64,000 nt of DNA from Arenicellaceae bacterium (GCA_029246505.1 JAQWNC010000011.1:23548-87547), one strand, 5' to 3'; counted from the first letter of the stretch, positions 1-10,504 are shown. Program-made: numbers and translations. The notes: generated from the sequence alone by a model not told the origin.

Positions 1-1056
1 TACCATCGGTAAAATCTTCCCAACGCCGGTACCGTGCAATGCGGAGATCGGCAACTCTTCAAAGTTCCCTGAGTATCTAAACTTTTGGTCGAACATGTTT
101 CGCAGGCGCTTTTTCTCGTAATTGCTAAGATTGTCCCACTTGTTTAGCAATAAAAGCGTGGAGCGACCGCGTTCTAATATCAAACTAAGCAACCGAAGGT
201 CTTGTTCAAATATTCCGGCTTGAGCGTCCATGACCATTAACACAACATGCGCATTTTCAATCGCTTGTACTGTTTTAATTACTGAAAAATGCTCCAGTCG
301 GTCATCAATACGCCTTTTTTTACGCATACCGGCAGTATCAATAAGCACGTACTGTTCCCCTTCAGATTCGAACGGTACGTAAATACTGTCTCTGGTCGTT
401 CCCGGCGAATCGTACACAACAACTCTGTCTTCGCCTGTGAGCCGATTTATCAAGGTTGATTTACCAACATTTGGACGCCCAACTACCGCTACCCTTGGAA
501 CATCAGAAGGCAAATTAAAGTCGGTATGCGCTTCCACCGTCTCAAGCGCCATATCCATTAACCGTCGAACCCCATCGCCATTCTTTGACGATACCGGATA
601 CGGTTCACCCAAACCCAATTCGAAAAAATCGCTACGCACTACATCCTTATCTAATCCTTCAGCCTTATTTAACAAAAGATATACTGGCACGCGATCTTCG
701 CGACGTAACTGATCTGCAATCTCTCTATCAGTTGTTGACAAACCCTCTCGGCCATCAACAATGAATAGAACTGCATCGCTCTCTTCTATTGCATAATCTA
801 CCTGACGACGCATCAAGTCGTGTATTTCAGTTCCCTCGACTTCAATGCCACCTGTATCAACTATCCAGTAAGGTCGTGAGCCAATTCGCCCTTCCCCTAT
901 CATACGATCTCGCGTTACACCTGGTTGATCATCTACGATCGCATCGCGGCTTCGAGTTAAACGGTTGTACAGTGTTGATTTACCGACGTTCGGACGGCCA
1001 ACAATCGTTATTACTGGCCGATTCAGAGTTTCTTCCGTGTCCAATTCTTTCTTCAT
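1..1056 (-). CDS. der: Ribosome biogenesis GTPase Der (EngA), C-terminus cut by window edge
   Basis: Der is a tandem-GTPase that binds the 50S subunit and is needed for its maturation. The visible 352 codons begin at the ATG at 1056. They show a first P-loop (GRPNVGKST, residues 20-28), a DTGG G3 motif, a second P-loop near residue 195 and a DTAG motif, followed by the NKWD specificity motif of the second G domain. The two-GTPase arrangement is unique to Der. The C-terminal KH-like domain is only partly present because the gene runs off the left end; about 90-140 residues are missing. It is the distal gene of a minus-strand cluster with bamB, as in most gammaproteobacteria. Identification is firm. 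Confidence 0.97.
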   Translation of the reverse strand, partial: MKKELDTEETLNRPVITIVGRPNVGKSTLYNRLTRSRDAIVDDQPGVTRDRMIGEGRIGSRPYWIVDTGGIEVEGTEIHDLMRRQVDYAIEESDAVLFIVDGREGLSTTDREIADQLRREDRVPVYLLLNKAEGLDKDVVRSDFFELGLGEPYPVSSKNGDGVRRLMDMALETVEAHTDFNLPSDVPRVAVVGRPNVGKSTLINRLTGEDRVVVYDSPGTTRDSIYVPFESEGEQYVLIDTAGMRKKRRIDDRLEHFSVIKTVQAIENAHVVLMVMDAQAGIFEQDLRLLSLILERGRSTLLLLNKWDNLSNYEKKRLRNMFDQKFRYSGNFEELPISALHGTGVGKILPMV

Positions 1057-1205
1057 AGCCACGTAATGATAGTCGTTTGGTCAAGGTCAAACTCTAACCA
1101 GACTAGACCTCCAGCGCAAAGTTACCTTTTAGATGCAAAAGCGTGTTGCGTGCGGTGCGGTACAACTTGATGAAACTGGTAGGATCCATTAAGGATGTCT
1201 TTGTA

Positions 1206-2366
1206 TCAGCGTCGCGCTGCAGAAATAGAGCTTAGTTCACCGCTAGTGTTCAGCAAATATGCCTTATCTAATCGAATCAGTGGTTGTGACACCAATCCTT
1301 CGCCACCGATCTCATAATCGCCTAAAAATTCACCATCGCGCTTATCTAAAACATAGACGATACCGTCAAAATCGGAAAGAATTATATAGGGGCCTAGAGA
1401 AGCCGGAGCGCTTAATTCCCTATAGAGCAATTTATCATTAGTCCAGACATTTTTGCCGGTCAATAAATTAAGTGCTACAACCCGACTATCACGATCCACT
1501 GCGTATAAATACTGCATGTCGATGGCAAAAGGATGATGAGTAGCAACCTCTGAAGTCCATAAAACTGCTCGCTCTTCTAGATTCAGCGCAATAATCGCAC
1601 CTTGATATGATGCTGAGAACAATGTTCCGCGTACCAAGCTTGTGCGAGCATCAACGTCTACTAATCTCTCTAATTCATTTCGGCCCCGGGGATAAGCGAC
1701 AGGTATCTCCCATAATACTCGTCCTCCTTCTAGCTCTGCAGCCAGTAATTTGCCGTTTGGAAACCCAACAATTACCACACCTCTTTCAAGTAACGGTTCT
1801 GCATCGCCTAGTAGTGAAAGGCTAGGTACTTGTCGAACGATACTCCAGACCTCGACCCCATTTTCCACATTCAGCCCAGACAGTCGACCATCTGCAGTCC
1901 GCACAACTACACGACCGTCAGTTGCCATCGGGGGCGCTGTAACCACACTGCTAACGGCAACCTTCCAACGCGTATCACCTGATGTTGCATCCAAGGCATA
2001 CACATTGCCTTCATAGGTACCGACAAATATCAAACCAATACCCGCGCCTACGCCACCAGAAATCGACTCCCTTAAATTTACGGCCCAAGCTTTTCTTCCA
2101 GTCTCAGCATTTACAGCAACAACATGCCCCTCGGGCGATGCAGCGTAAACATTTTCACCCGCTAATCGAGGTGTTAGTCCTACATGAGAGCTGTCAAAAC
2201 CAGCGCCTAAACCAACTGACCAATTCCTTACGATTGATTGGGTCTTTTCAAACTTTGGCCGTTCAGCAGGTTCCAACTCTGGTATTAACGACTCTTTTGT
2301 TGAATTGCAGCCATCTAAAAACAATACTCCCATTACGATCGCTATTGATAGGTGTTTTATCTTCAT
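1206..2366 (-). CDS. bamB: Outer membrane assembly lipoprotein BamB
   Basis: BamB is the beta-propeller lipoprotein of the BAM complex that inserts outer-membrane proteins. The 386-residue product starts with a lipoprotein signal ending in a LDGC lipobox (Cys about residue 20). It then shows eight PQQ-type blade repeats with the recurring pattern of YALDA.TG...W, for example GNVYALDATSGDTRW in blade two. The gene lies 6 bp downstream of the yfgM-like gene and upstream of der, the standard gammaproteobacterial order. Length and repeat number match the family. It is probably cotranscribed with yfgM. Confidence 0.95.
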   Translation of the reverse strand: MKIKHLSIAIVMGVLFLDGCNSTKESLIPELEPAERPKFEKTQSIVRNWSVGLGAGFDSSHVGLTPRLAGENVYAASPEGHVVAVNAETGRKAWAVNLRESISGGVGAGIGLIFVGTYEGNVYALDATSGDTRWKVAVSSVVTAPPMATDGRVVVRTADGRLSGLNVENGVEVWSIVRQVPSLSLLGDAEPLLERGVVIVGFPNGKLLAAELEGGRVLWEIPVAYPRGRNELERLVDVDARTSLVRGTLFSASYQGAIIALNLEERAVLWTSEVATHHPFAIDMQYLYAVDRDSRVVALNLLTGKNVWTNDKLLYRELSAPASLGPYIILSDFDGIVYVLDKRDGEFLGDYEIGGEGLVSQPLIRLDKAYLLNTSGELSSISAARR

Positions 2367-2372
2367 ATTTAA

Positions 2373-3146
2373 CTAATTCTGAATACTGTCAACATTTGTA
2401 GCACCGTCATCAACTACCGGATCAGCAGCCTGCGCTGTTGTGTCATCAACTTGAGAATTAATATTTTGAGTATTCTCAAATTGTACGTCAGCAACAATAC
2501 TTGCAGTACCGGCGCCAAGGGCATCGGCCTTCAGCTGCAAGATACCTGCATAGCCTGGATCAGCAGAAACCGATTCACCGGCACTAGTATATTTTTCTCG
2601 CGCTAAATCTAGATCGCCCTGGCCATAGGCAATATCACCTTCAAGCTCGAGGTACTGAGAATCAAATCCCACTCTTTCTGATTCTGCATCAATTGCAGTC
2701 TTCGCTAATTCGAATTCGCCCTGCTCCAGATACACTCGAATAATTCGCAGATTTGCGACATGCGCCAAACCCGGCTCACTAGCACTGCTTTTTACAAGCG
2801 CCAAACTTTTCAATGCATTTACAAGTTCACCACTATCAGTCAACAGTTTGGCCTGAATCAATGCTGCCTTGGTTGCGTATATCGTACCGCCGTGGTCGTC
2901 AAGAATAGTCTTACTTAACTCGCGCGCTGTAGCACTATCGGGTGCATTCATTGCTCCTAGCAAAAGATTGTACTGGGCGGAAGCTTGCTCTAGCCCGTCA
3001 TTTTGCTGAGCCTGCCAGTAATTGTACCCTCCTATGGCAGCTATACCGATCAAAGCACCAGTAACTACCGATACACCATTTTCTTTCCACCAGGCTTTAA
3101 TGCGTTCTGCCTGTTCTTCGTCTGTTAAAATTATGTCGTTAGCCAT
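2373..3146 (-). CDS. yfgM: YfgM-type tetratricopeptide inner-membrane protein
   Basis: YfgM is a periplasmic TPR-like protein anchored in the inner membrane near the SecYEG translocon, where it works with PpiD. The 257-residue product has a short cytoplasmic N-terminus containing the family signature of acidic and WWKENG residues, one membrane helix at about residues 25-45, and a helical periplasmic part with TPR-like repeats to about residue 205. The last 45 residues are a low-complexity tail rich in Asp, Ala, Thr and Gln that looks disordered. Position between hisS and bamB supports the call. The tail is longer than in the E. coli protein. Confidence 0.88.
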   Translation of the reverse strand: MANDIILTDEEQAERIKAWWKENGVSVVTGALIGIAAIGGYNYWQAQQNDGLEQASAQYNLLLGAMNAPDSATARELSKTILDDHGGTIYATKAALIQAKLLTDSGELVNALKSLALVKSSASEPGLAHVANLRIIRVYLEQGEFELAKTAIDAESERVGFDSQYLELEGDIAYGQGDLDLAREKYTSAGESVSADPGYAGILQLKADALGAGTASIVADVQFENTQNINSQVDDTTAQAADPVVDDGATNVDSIQN

Positions 3147-3323
3147 ACTAAATTAAACCCAATCAATAAATTACCAATCAACTATTATTTGCGACGCGCC
3201 TGTCTTTTCAATGCTTTGCACGAAATTCAAGGCAGCGCATCATACCAGTTGGCGGGGTAAAGAAACCACCGTTAACCCCTTCCTTTTCAAATAATTAAAT
3301 GTTTCTTCAAATTAAATAATAAG

Positions 3324-4595
3324 TTAATCAATTTGATTGAGTAACTCGGCCACGCTAGAAACCATATGCTCCATATTCACACTGCGCTGCGCACCATTAT
3401 TATCTCGCAATAATTTAATTGCTACTTTACCTTTCTTATATTCATCTTCTCCCAATATGACCGCCAACATTGCGCCACTTTTATCTGCGCGTTTAATTTG
3501 ATTTTTAAAGGAGCCATCTCCACAATGCATCTGTACTGAATGGCCAGCGTTACGGAGCTCTCTTGCGAGAACAAGCGCTTGCTTACGCGCAGAGGAACCT
3601 TCAGAAATAAAGTATACGAGGGGCTTAGGGCTATCTGATACCTGCCCACTAGCCTCAATGATATCCAGCAATCGCTCCAATCCAATCGCAAAACCAAAAG
3701 CTGGAAGCAACTTGCCGCCTAAATGCTCTGCAAGATGGTCATATCGTCCACCGGCGCATACTGTACTTTGTGCCCCTAAGCCCGAATGCACCCATTCAAA
3801 CACTGTATTATTATAGTAATCCAGCCCACGTACCATGCGCTCATTAACCGAGTATGGAATTTCCATAGCCGTCAGCAGCTTCTGTAATTCATCAAATCGC
3901 GCAAGTTCACTTTGATCCAAAAACTCAAGAATACTCGGTGCCGAATCCAAAATTGCGCAGGTCGCAGGCACTTTGCTATCTAAAATTCTAAGTGCATTGT
4001 TATCTAATCGCTTCTGGCTATCTTCATCCAGCTCACTCTTATGGGGCTCAAGGTAGGCTTTTAGTGCCTGCAGGTAAGATGTTCTGCCGGACACACTACC
4101 CAAATTATTGATTTCCAAAGTCGGCTGCTTTATTTCCAGCTTTCCCCACAGATCATTTGACAGGCAAAGTACTTCTGCCTCGATATCAGCACCGCTCCAC
4201 CCGTAGGCTTCTATGCCGACTTGATGAAACTGCCTAAACCTTCCTTTCTGCGGGCGTTCATAACGAAACATTGGCCCTTGATACCAAACACGGCGTTGTT
4301 GATTATGAAACAGACCATGCTGCAAACCTGCTCGAACTACGCTCGCGGTACCTTCCGGTCGCAAGGTAATGAATCCCCCATTTCTATCCTCAAAGGTGTA
4401 CATCTCTTTGGAGACGATGTCGCTCAATTCGCCGATCGAACGCGAAAATAAGGCTGTTGATTCGACTAATGGAGTACGAATCTCACGGTAATCGTACATT
4501 TTAAATAATTCGTGGAATATCGCCTCCAGCGCCTGCCAAGAATGAATCTTCTCCGGCAACAGATCGTTCATTCCCTTGATCGATTTAATACTCAT
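3324..4595 (-). CDS. hisS: Histidyl-tRNA synthetase
   Basis: This class II aminoacyl-tRNA synthetase charges tRNA-His. The 423-residue product carries motif 2 with the FRYERPQKGRFRQFHQ block, the histidine-binding block VRGLDYYNNTVFEW, and the C-terminal anticodon-binding domain with the ARELR segment. Length is normal. In E. coli ispG lies between rodZ and hisS; here rodZ follows the upstream side with only about 58 bp between hisS and the likely rodZ-side coding sequence, so ispG is not in this slot. A 177-bp gap separates hisS from yfgM, long enough for an internal promoter. Confidence 0.98.
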   Translation of the reverse strand: MSIKSIKGMNDLLPEKIHSWQALEAIFHELFKMYDYREIRTPLVESTALFSRSIGELSDIVSKEMYTFEDRNGGFITLRPEGTASVVRAGLQHGLFHNQQRRVWYQGPMFRYERPQKGRFRQFHQVGIEAYGWSGADIEAEVLCLSNDLWGKLEIKQPTLEINNLGSVSGRTSYLQALKAYLEPHKSELDEDSQKRLDNNALRILDSKVPATCAILDSAPSILEFLDQSELARFDELQKLLTAMEIPYSVNERMVRGLDYYNNTVFEWVHSGLGAQSTVCAGGRYDHLAEHLGGKLLPAFGFAIGLERLLDIIEASGQVSDSPKPLVYFISEGSSARKQALVLARELRNAGHSVQMHCGDGSFKNQIKRADKSGAMLAVILGEDEYKKGKVAIKLLRDNNGAQRSVNMEHMVSSVAELLNQID

Positions 4596-4615
4596 CTATT
4601 AAACTCTCTATAAAC

Positions 4616-5656
4616 TTATTGCACTCGCGGCGTCAGTGATACAGAAGACCGTACCCCATTGCCCGGCCAGGAATTAAGCGTAAAACGGGCAAAACTCAAA
4701 CTATTTGCGTAAGACGAAAGGTCTACCGCTTTACTATCCAACTCCAACTCGGCCCCATCGATGTTCCCGACAAACACTGCCGCAGGCAAATAGATACCAA
4801 ACTCAATGACCTCACCACCTTTACAGGTACGATAAAATAATTTTTCGCCTGAAATATCGCGAATGTCCAGCCAAACCGCAGATGTGCAGTTCACCTTTAG
4901 ATTGTTCATGCCAAATTTAAAAACACCATCCTTTGAGCTTTTCGTTGGCGAAGTGAAAATGCTAGCTGGGGACGTTACTTCTCTATCACTGGACAGTGAA
5001 GTACCCGCTGTACCGCCGCTAGCAGCCACCTGAATTTTATCCACATCACCCACTGGGTTAACGCCTCTGTTGGACGTCATGGCGAGTAATTGTCCAGCAG
5101 CAAGCTGTATAACTTCTCTGGAGCGCACATCGCCCTCTGATATGTTTTGATTAGCCTTCGTTTGTGTATCCGAGGTGGTTTCTGGATTTACTTCTTCACT
5201 TGGCTCGTGCTGAAAATACCAAACTATATAAGCAATCATAGCAATAGATATTAAAATAATAAATAATTCCGGCCATCCCATGCCTGTTTTTGGCAAAGGT
5301 ACAGTGCGCCCTAATACCATTTTGTGAAAACCACTATTGCCATCCCCTGAAACTGGAAAAAACGACAAAACCAAATCAGAATCTAACTCTAATATTTGTG
5401 CATAAGACTTAATATAACCTCGAATAAACGTAGCTTCAGGTAGCGAGGTATAGTCGTCAGTTTCCAGGGCTTCAATACACGATACAGAGAGACACAAGCG
5501 AGCAGCAACATCTTGCACCGAGAAACCTTTAATACCTCTTCCCACAGCCAGAAGTGCACCACAGGAACCCTTTGGCTGATTAGCTGCGTCCAGTTTTTTC
5601 TTTATCAACGTAGCTGTCTGAATAGCAGTTGACTCAATTTTATTTTTATTACTCAT
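4616..5656 (-). CDS. rodZ: RodZ-like cytoskeletal protein (HTH plus DUF4115)
   Basis: RodZ links the MreB cytoskeleton to the cell-wall elongation machinery. The product has an N-terminal helix-turn-helix of the HTH_25 type (about residues 35-100), one transmembrane helix around residues 128-148, a polar periplasmic linker, and a C-terminal DUF4115 beta domain. I place the start at the ATG at 5656, giving 346 residues; an in-frame GTG seven codons upstream is possible. The extra 30 residues before the HTH are longer than usual. It sits between pilF and hisS, as expected. Confidence 0.88.
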   Translation of the reverse strand: MSNKNKIESTAIQTATLIKKKLDAANQPKGSCGALLAVGRGIKGFSVQDVAARLCLSVSCIEALETDDYTSLPEATFIRGYIKSYAQILELDSDLVLSFFPVSGDGNSGFHKMVLGRTVPLPKTGMGWPELFIILISIAMIAYIVWYFQHEPSEEVNPETTSDTQTKANQNISEGDVRSREVIQLAAGQLLAMTSNRGVNPVGDVDKIQVAASGGTAGTSLSSDREVTSPASIFTSPTKSSKDGVFKFGMNNLKVNCTSAVWLDIRDISGEKLFYRTCKGGEVIEFGIYLPAAVFVGNIDGAELELDSKAVDLSSYANSLSFARFTLNSWPGNGVRSSVSLTPRVQ

Positions 5657-5768
5657 AAGACCTAACTTAAACGACACACTAGCGAGTTGACGCGCGCAGA
5701 CGAATTACCTCAGGGCTATCCGGGTATAGTTCTCAGCATTTATCGGCAGCTTCCGCATCATCTAGTGC

Positions 5769-6467
5769 CTATTCGGCTTCATAACCTAGCATTAAAGTTC
5801 TCGCATCTGGGTCTGTAACCGAAATATAACGTTCTTCGTAGGCACGTGCACCCATGGAGTTTTGCTGTGAAAATCTGATCTCGACCATTTTTTCGAGTGC
5901 TGAGGGAATCCAACTATCTATATCTAATGCCCTCCGCAATAACACTTCTCTTTCTTCTACAATACATTCGCTTGCGCGGCTCAGACTAAGATGGCTATTC
6001 CCAAATAGGGAGTTGCCAGCAGCTAAAAGAAAATAGTCGACAGATTCTCGATACCTTACTCGTCGACACAAAAAAACACCATAATCATGCGCGGCTTTAG
6101 TATTTCCTGAATTAGATCTAACTGCACGACGAAAGTACTCATTTTTTTCATCAGCCTCATTTAGATGAAGTATTAACAAAGCAGACACATAGTTTGTATC
6201 TGAATGATCCTTCTGAATATCCAGCGTCATCTGAAGCTCCTCACGAGCAACCTCCAGCTGGCCTGAGCGTAAATAATTCGCCGCCAGTTCAGCGCGGGTG
6301 CCCGCAGTACTATCCTGCTGATTCGCCTTAATTAAAATCGCAGCGCTACCACCGCCAGAACTTGCGTACGACGCAAGCGATTGGCATAGAAGCAAAGCAC
6401 CAAGTGCTGCCTTAATTTTCAGTCTTTTCAATCTCTGGCCGATAGTATTTCCCGAGTCCCTGCACAT
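5769..6467 (-). CDS. pilF: Type IV pilus biogenesis/stability TPR protein PilF (PilW)
   Basis: PilF/PilW is the TPR pilotin that helps assemble the PilQ secretin of type IV pili. The mature part of this 232-residue product reads as helical TPR repeats, with [18 protein letters not shown] typical of the first repeat. Its first bases overlap the 3' end of rlmN by 56 bp if the ATG at 6467 is used. An in-frame TTG at 6431 would give a more textbook signal peptide (about 25 residues ending in ASYASS) and reduce the overlap to 20 bp. No perfect lipobox is visible (LLLC), whereas most family members are lipoproteins. Together with fimV this implies twitching or pilus function. Confidence 0.82.
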   Translation of the reverse strand: MCRDSGNTIGQRLKRLKIKAALGALLLCQSLASYASSGGGSAAILIKANQQDSTAGTRAELAANYLRSGQLEVAREELQMTLDIQKDHSDTNYVSALLILHLNEADEKNEYFRRAVRSNSGNTKAAHDYGVFLCRRVRYRESVDYFLLAAGNSLFGNSHLSLSRASECIVEEREVLLRRALDIDSWIPSALEKMVEIRFSQQNSMGARAYEERYISVTDPDARTLMLGYEAE

Positions 6468-7551
6468 AACGTTGGGAACGGCGTGTTCGATCAGTAACCA
6501 TACCAGCTAATTGACCACATGCTGCACCAATATCATCACCTCGCGTTTTTCGAATGGTAGTAAGTACCCCCTGTTGCTGCAAGTGATCTCTAAAACGATG
6601 AATCCGATTATTTGATGAGCGCTTAAACTCACTACCTTTAAAGGGATTAAATGGAATCAGGTTGACCTTACCTGGCATGTCTTTAAGCAACTCGGCCAAC
6701 TGGCGTGCGTGTTTTGGCTCATCATTGACCTCTTGGAGCATTACATATTCAAAAGTAACACGTGCCCGCGCTGAATCGGCTACATACCTGCGACAAGCAT
6801 CCAATAACACAGCAATTGGATACTTCTTATTCAGCGGCACAATGCTGTCGCGTAATTCATTGTTCGGCGCGTGCAGTGACACAGCTAAACTTACCGGACA
6901 ATCAGCCTTTAATCGATCAATGGCTGGCACGATACCTGCAGTACTCAGGGTTATACGTCTACGCGACAAACCAAATGAAAAATCATCTTGCATAATGTTC
7001 ATTGCGGAAACGACATTATCGTAATTAAGCAGTGGTTCGCCCATGCCCATCATTACAATATTACTCACTAAACGATCATCCGTATCATAGTGCTGAGCGA
7101 GCAAAAACTTAGCTAACCACAGCTGGCCGACGATTTCCGCCGAAGTTAGGTCTCGCGAATACCCCTGTTTACCAGTAGCACAAAATGCGCAGTCCAAAAT
7201 ACATCCGGCTTGCGATGAAACACACAAAGTGCCCCGGCGGACTTCCGGAATAAACACCATCTCAATAGCATTAGTTTTATCCACGCGCAGTAACCATTTT
7301 CGCGTTCCGTCAGAGGATATATGGTCACTAATAATCTCAGGCAGTGAAACGTTTGCTACCTCGACAAGCTCTTCCCTTAAGCTACGACTTAAGTTTGTCA
7401 TCTCCTCGAAATTCAATACACCTTGCTGATGAATCCATTTCATCACCTGAGAAGCACGAAACGGCATTTGCCCTATACCGGCAAAAAACCGTGTCATATG
7501 CTCACGATCCATACCCATCAGGTTAATTTGATTAGCCGTTTCCAAACTCAA
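6412..7551 (-). CDS. rlmN: Dual-specificity RNA methyltransferase RlmN
   Basis: This radical-SAM enzyme methylates C2 of A2503 in 23S rRNA and A37 of certain tRNAs. The 379-residue product contains the [4Fe-4S] CxxxCxxC motif at C117, C121 and C124, the GMGEPLLN block near residue 169, and the conserved C-terminal Cys at about residue 345 in GAACGQL that resolves the methyl-protein intermediate. Start and length match the family. Placement between ndk and pilF is the usual gammaproteobacterial context. Confidence 0.97.
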   Translation of the reverse strand: MSLETANQINLMGMDREHMTRFFAGIGQMPFRASQVMKWIHQQGVLNFEEMTNLSRSLREELVEVANVSLPEIISDHISSDGTRKWLLRVDKTNAIEMVFIPEVRRGTLCVSSQAGCILDCAFCATGKQGYSRDLTSAEIVGQLWLAKFLLAQHYDTDDRLVSNIVMMGMGEPLLNYDNVVSAMNIMQDDFSFGLSRRRITLSTAGIVPAIDRLKADCPVSLAVSLHAPNNELRDSIVPLNKKYPIAVLLDACRRYVADSARARVTFEYVMLQEVNDEPKHARQLAELLKDMPGKVNLIPFNPFKGSEFKRSSNNRIHRFRDHLQQQGVLTTIRKTRGDDIGAACGQLAGMVTDRTRRSQRYVQGLGKYYRPEIEKTEN

Positions 7552-7604
7552 AATCTCTTGCCCGTTTATTGCAAATATTTATGACATTAACTATTACACC
7601 AAAA

Positions 7605-8036
7605 CTAACGCGTGCGGGCGATTGCACCTTCACTACCAAAAAAGAACTCAATCTCAGCGCGGGCAGTATCTGGCGCATCTGACCCATGTACGGCGTTCTG
7701 ATCAATACTTTTTGCGAAGTCAGCACGTATAGTTCCAGCATCTGCTTCTACAGGGTTTGTAGCGCCCATTAACTCTCGATTCTTTGCCACCGCATGCTCA
7801 CCTTCAAGCGCCTGGACCATAACCGGACCAGAAGTCATGAAGTCAACCAAGTCTTTAAAAAATGGCCGCTCACGATGAACGTCGTAAAAATTTCCAGCCA
7901 TTTCTTCGGTAAGGTGCAGCATCTTGGCAGCAACTATTTGTAACCCACCTGCTTCAAAACGGGAGTAAATTTCTCCTATAACATTCTTTGCTACTGCATC
8001 AGGTTTGATAATAGAAAGAGTACGCTCAACTGCCAT
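7605..8036 (-). CDS. ndk: Nucleoside diphosphate kinase
   Basis: Ndk equilibrates nucleoside di- and triphosphates. The open frame extends further upstream, but the product should start at the ATG at 8036, because a GGAG ribosome binding site lies at the right distance and the family begins with the [14 protein letters not shown] block. This gives 143 residues, the usual length. The phosphorylated histidine is H117 in NAVHGSD. It is the first gene of the minus-strand cluster running through rlmN to der. Confidence 0.98.
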   Translation of the reverse strand: MAVERTLSIIKPDAVAKNVIGEIYSRFEAGGLQIVAAKMLHLTEEMAGNFYDVHRERPFFKDLVDFMTSGPVMVQALEGEHAVAKNRELMGATNPVEADAGTIRADFAKSIDQNAVHGSDAPDTARAEIEFFFGSEGAIARTR

Positions 8037-8195
8037 GGGGTTATCTCCAATAAAAAAATAAAATTTTATAAATGAAATGTGCTTTAAGTTTTTGAAACTG
8101 TGGGAGTTTAAACACCAAACTGAGTAACACAAACAGGCGCGGTATTCTACTGCTACGAGGGGGTTCCTACAATGGAAGTCCTGTTGATATTGGTT

Positions 8196-8220
8196 AGAAA
8201 TCGGGCAATTACAGCCCGAT
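8196..8220 (-). terminator. Possible intrinsic terminator downstream of iscA
   Basis: A perfect 7-bp inverted repeat (8200-8206 with 8214-8220, ATCGGGC/GCCCGAT, 7-nt loop) is followed on the minus strand by a short T-rich stretch (TTTCT). It lies between the iscA stop and the ndk promoter region, where transcription from iscA should end. The T-run is weak, so the call is tentative. Confidence 0.4.
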
Positions 8221-8284
8221 CATGTACCGATCGAAGGAATATTTAGCTGCTGGGCAAAAAGCAGCCAAAACTAGGGTAATCTAA

Positions 8285-8614
8285 CTAGCTCGCAATTGCG
8301 AAACTTTCACCACAACCACATTCACCGGTTGCTCTGGGGTTGGAAAATCTAAATGTTTGATTTAAGCCTTCGCTTACATAATCAATCTCGGTACCAGCGA
8401 CTAAATCCATGCTCTTCGCATTTACATATACATCGATACCAAAACTGGAAAAAATCTGGTCGTCGCTAGATTTCGCTTCGGCAGTACCTACCGAATAAGC
8501 AAAACCTGAACAGCCCGACTCGGTGATTCCAAAACGTAAACCAATACTCCCAGGCGTTCTACTAAGAATTTCCTGGACTCTTTCGGCGGCTTTTTCAGTT
8601 AATGTTACAGACAT
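8285..8614 (-). CDS. iscA: A-type iron-sulfur carrier protein (IscA)
   Basis: A-type carriers pass [4Fe-4S] clusters to client enzymes. The 109-residue product has the three conserved cysteines C35 (SGCSGFAY), C99 and C101 (ECGCGESF), and overall resembles IscA more than ErpA or SufA. Its neighbours are unusual: in many gammaproteobacteria trmJ and cysE are followed by iscR-iscS-iscU-iscA, but here iscA sits directly next to cysE with only 80 bp between stop and start, and iscR, iscS and iscU are absent. ErpA cannot be fully excluded. Confidence 0.9.
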   Translation of the reverse strand: MSVTLTEKAAERVQEILSRTPGSIGLRFGITESGCSGFAYSVGTAEAKSSDDQIFSSFGIDVYVNAKSMDLVAGTEIDYVSEGLNQTFRFSNPRATGECGCGESFAIAS

Positions 8615-8694
8615 TTTATTTTAAGTCGATACCCGATACTTGCTGCCAGATTGCTTAGTGTTTAATACAAAGCCATTTAGAAAATGCAACTGTA

Positions 8695-9426
8695 TCAGGT
8701 TTTGTGCATTGCTTCGATGTCTAGACAAGTGGGGTCAAAATCGGTGACTTCAATACCAGCCACATCGATACCACCGGCTTTGAGACGCTCCAGCAAAGTA
8801 CGATTAATAGATTCCATTTCACCAACACGGCCACATAATCGCAGGATAGCGACTGCCACAGGATCGTGTACCTGCTGACGCTGGCCATAAGCCTCGAAAG
8901 AATCATCAAGCACTTTTTCGTCTAGGCAGTGAGCGGGAATCCCAACTACAGTTATATCATTCGGTACAGCTTTCGTAACCACGGAATTGGAACCTATGCG
9001 TGCGTTGTCGCCAATCGTGATGGGTCCAAGAATCTTTGCACCCGCACCAACTACTACCCTCTGGCCTAAACTAGGATGTCTTTTGCCGCTTTCCAAAGAG
9101 ATCCCACCTAACGTAACTCCATGATAAAGCGTGCAATCGTCGCCGACCTCAGCGGTTTCACCGATCACCACTCCTATACCATGATCTATAAATACCCGTC
9201 GCCCCAACTTCGCTGCTGGATGAATTTCGATACCCGTCAACCATCGCGCGATATGAGAAAACAACCGCCCAAGCCAAAACAAACGTTGATTCCAGAGCCA
9301 GTGATTAAAACGATGTAGTACAACTGCATGAATCCCCGGATAACAAGTTAGAACTTCGAGCTTGGACCTGGCTGCAGGGTCTCGTTCAAATACTACCGCT
9401 ACGTCTTCTTTAATTCGCGCAAACAT
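8695..9426 (-). CDS. cysE: Serine O-acetyltransferase
   Basis: CysE makes O-acetylserine for cysteine synthesis. I start at the ATG at 9426 (243 residues), where the product begins [19 protein letters not shown] as in the short CysE/SrpH class; the open frame continues further upstream. A left-handed parallel beta-helix of hexapeptide repeats covers about residues 70-165, with the catalytic [12 protein letters not shown] segment. The C-terminal tail is longer than the E. coli type. The gene lies downstream of trmJ, a common gammaproteobacterial arrangement associated with Fe-S cluster assembly. Confidence 0.95.
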   Translation of the reverse strand: MFARIKEDVAVVFERDPAARSKLEVLTCYPGIHAVVLHRFNHWLWNQRLFWLGRLFSHIARWLTGIEIHPAAKLGRRVFIDHGIGVVIGETAEVGDDCTLYHGVTLGGISLESGKRHPSLGQRVVVGAGAKILGPITIGDNARIGSNSVVTKAVPNDITVVGIPAHCLDEKVLDDSFEAYGQRQQVHDPVAVAILRLCGRVGEMESINRTLLERLKAGGIDVAGIEVTDFDPTCLDIEAMHKT

Positions 9427-9539
9427 AATTATTACAACCGATAAAAAATTTTCAAAAACTAGCCGAAGCTTATAGACTGCCAAAGGATAACAAATCCTGC
9501 CGACCGATCCGCGATCAATCACATTAATGATTTAACATT

Positions 9540-10346
9540 TTATTCTATGGATTTACCTTTCCAACGCGCGTCTCCTTGGGCTGCGTACGAAGCGCTGGTC
9601 ATAACCCCCCTAATAATCTGTAACTCCTCAACGGTTACATCGGCCTTGCTAAATAGTCTAATTACTTTACGCATCAACTTAGTCGCGGGGCGACTTTTAA
9701 TAAACTCGATCGCATATAAAGTTTCTTCGATATGCTCATACATTCCAACAAGATCACCATGGCTAGCGAGCGCTTCCCAATCTTTGCTGCTGTGCTCTTC
9801 ATTCGGAACCGCCCCAGCACTTTCTTCCTGAAACAAGAGCACTCGCTTACGAATTTCATACGCAATAATCTGCGCTGCGCTAGCCAGATTCAACGAGCTA
9901 AAATCGGGGTTAGATGGAATCATTATCTGTAATCGGGTCTGATCCATTTCCTCATTATCGAGCCCACTTCGTTCGCGACCAAAAACTATAGCTACTGGGG
10001 TTATCGCAGCCACATCGACCACATCAATGGCTGCCGCTGCAGGCTCTTTTAATGACCAACTCACCTCACGTGAACGTACTGAGGTACCTACCACTAAGGA
10101 GCAGTCTGCAACTGCTGCTGCCAAACTGTCACAAACTACCGCACTATCGAGTACATCCATTGCACCAACGGCACGCCTAACGGCTACCTCATTCGGGTAG
10201 TCCTCTGGCTTTACCAAATATAATTTAGTAAGCCCCATCGTCTTCATTGCTCGTGCAACTGCACCAATATTTCCCGGATGACTAGGCTCGACGAGTACAA
10301 AACGGATATTATTCGCGATATCTCCTTCTGTTTTTCTAACTACCAT
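9540..10346 (-). CDS. trmJ: tRNA (cytidine/uridine-2'-O)-methyltransferase TrmJ
   Basis: TrmJ is a SPOUT-class enzyme that methylates the 2'-O of residue 32 of tRNAs. The 268-residue product begins with the family block FVLVEPSHPGNIGAVARAMK and has the knot motifs IVFGRERSGLDNEE and SSLNLASAAQI that bind AdoMet. The C-terminal dimerisation extension (about residues 165-268) separates TrmJ from shorter TrmL-type enzymes. It is divergent from suhB, exactly as in E. coli. Confidence 0.95.
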   Translation of the reverse strand: MVVRKTEGDIANNIRFVLVEPSHPGNIGAVARAMKTMGLTKLYLVKPEDYPNEVAVRRAVGAMDVLDSAVVCDSLAAAVADCSLVVGTSVRSREVSWSLKEPAAAAIDVVDVAAITPVAIVFGRERSGLDNEEMDQTRLQIMIPSNPDFSSLNLASAAQIIAYEIRKRVLLFQEESAGAVPNEEHSSKDWEALASHGDLVGMYEHIEETLYAIEFIKSRPATKLMRKVIRLFSKADVTVEELQIIRGVMTSASYAAQGDARWKGKSIE

Positions 10347-10504
10347 AAAACTTTACCGATATTCTCTACTTAAAATTAAGGCTTATCTGCTAATCCAGAG
10401 GCAATTGGCACGATCGCTCTTTCAAAGTGCACCCAGCGCCTATAAAATCCAGCCGCACCCACCAATACTCGATTTTGGCATTAACCGTCAACGAATCTTT
10501 ATAT

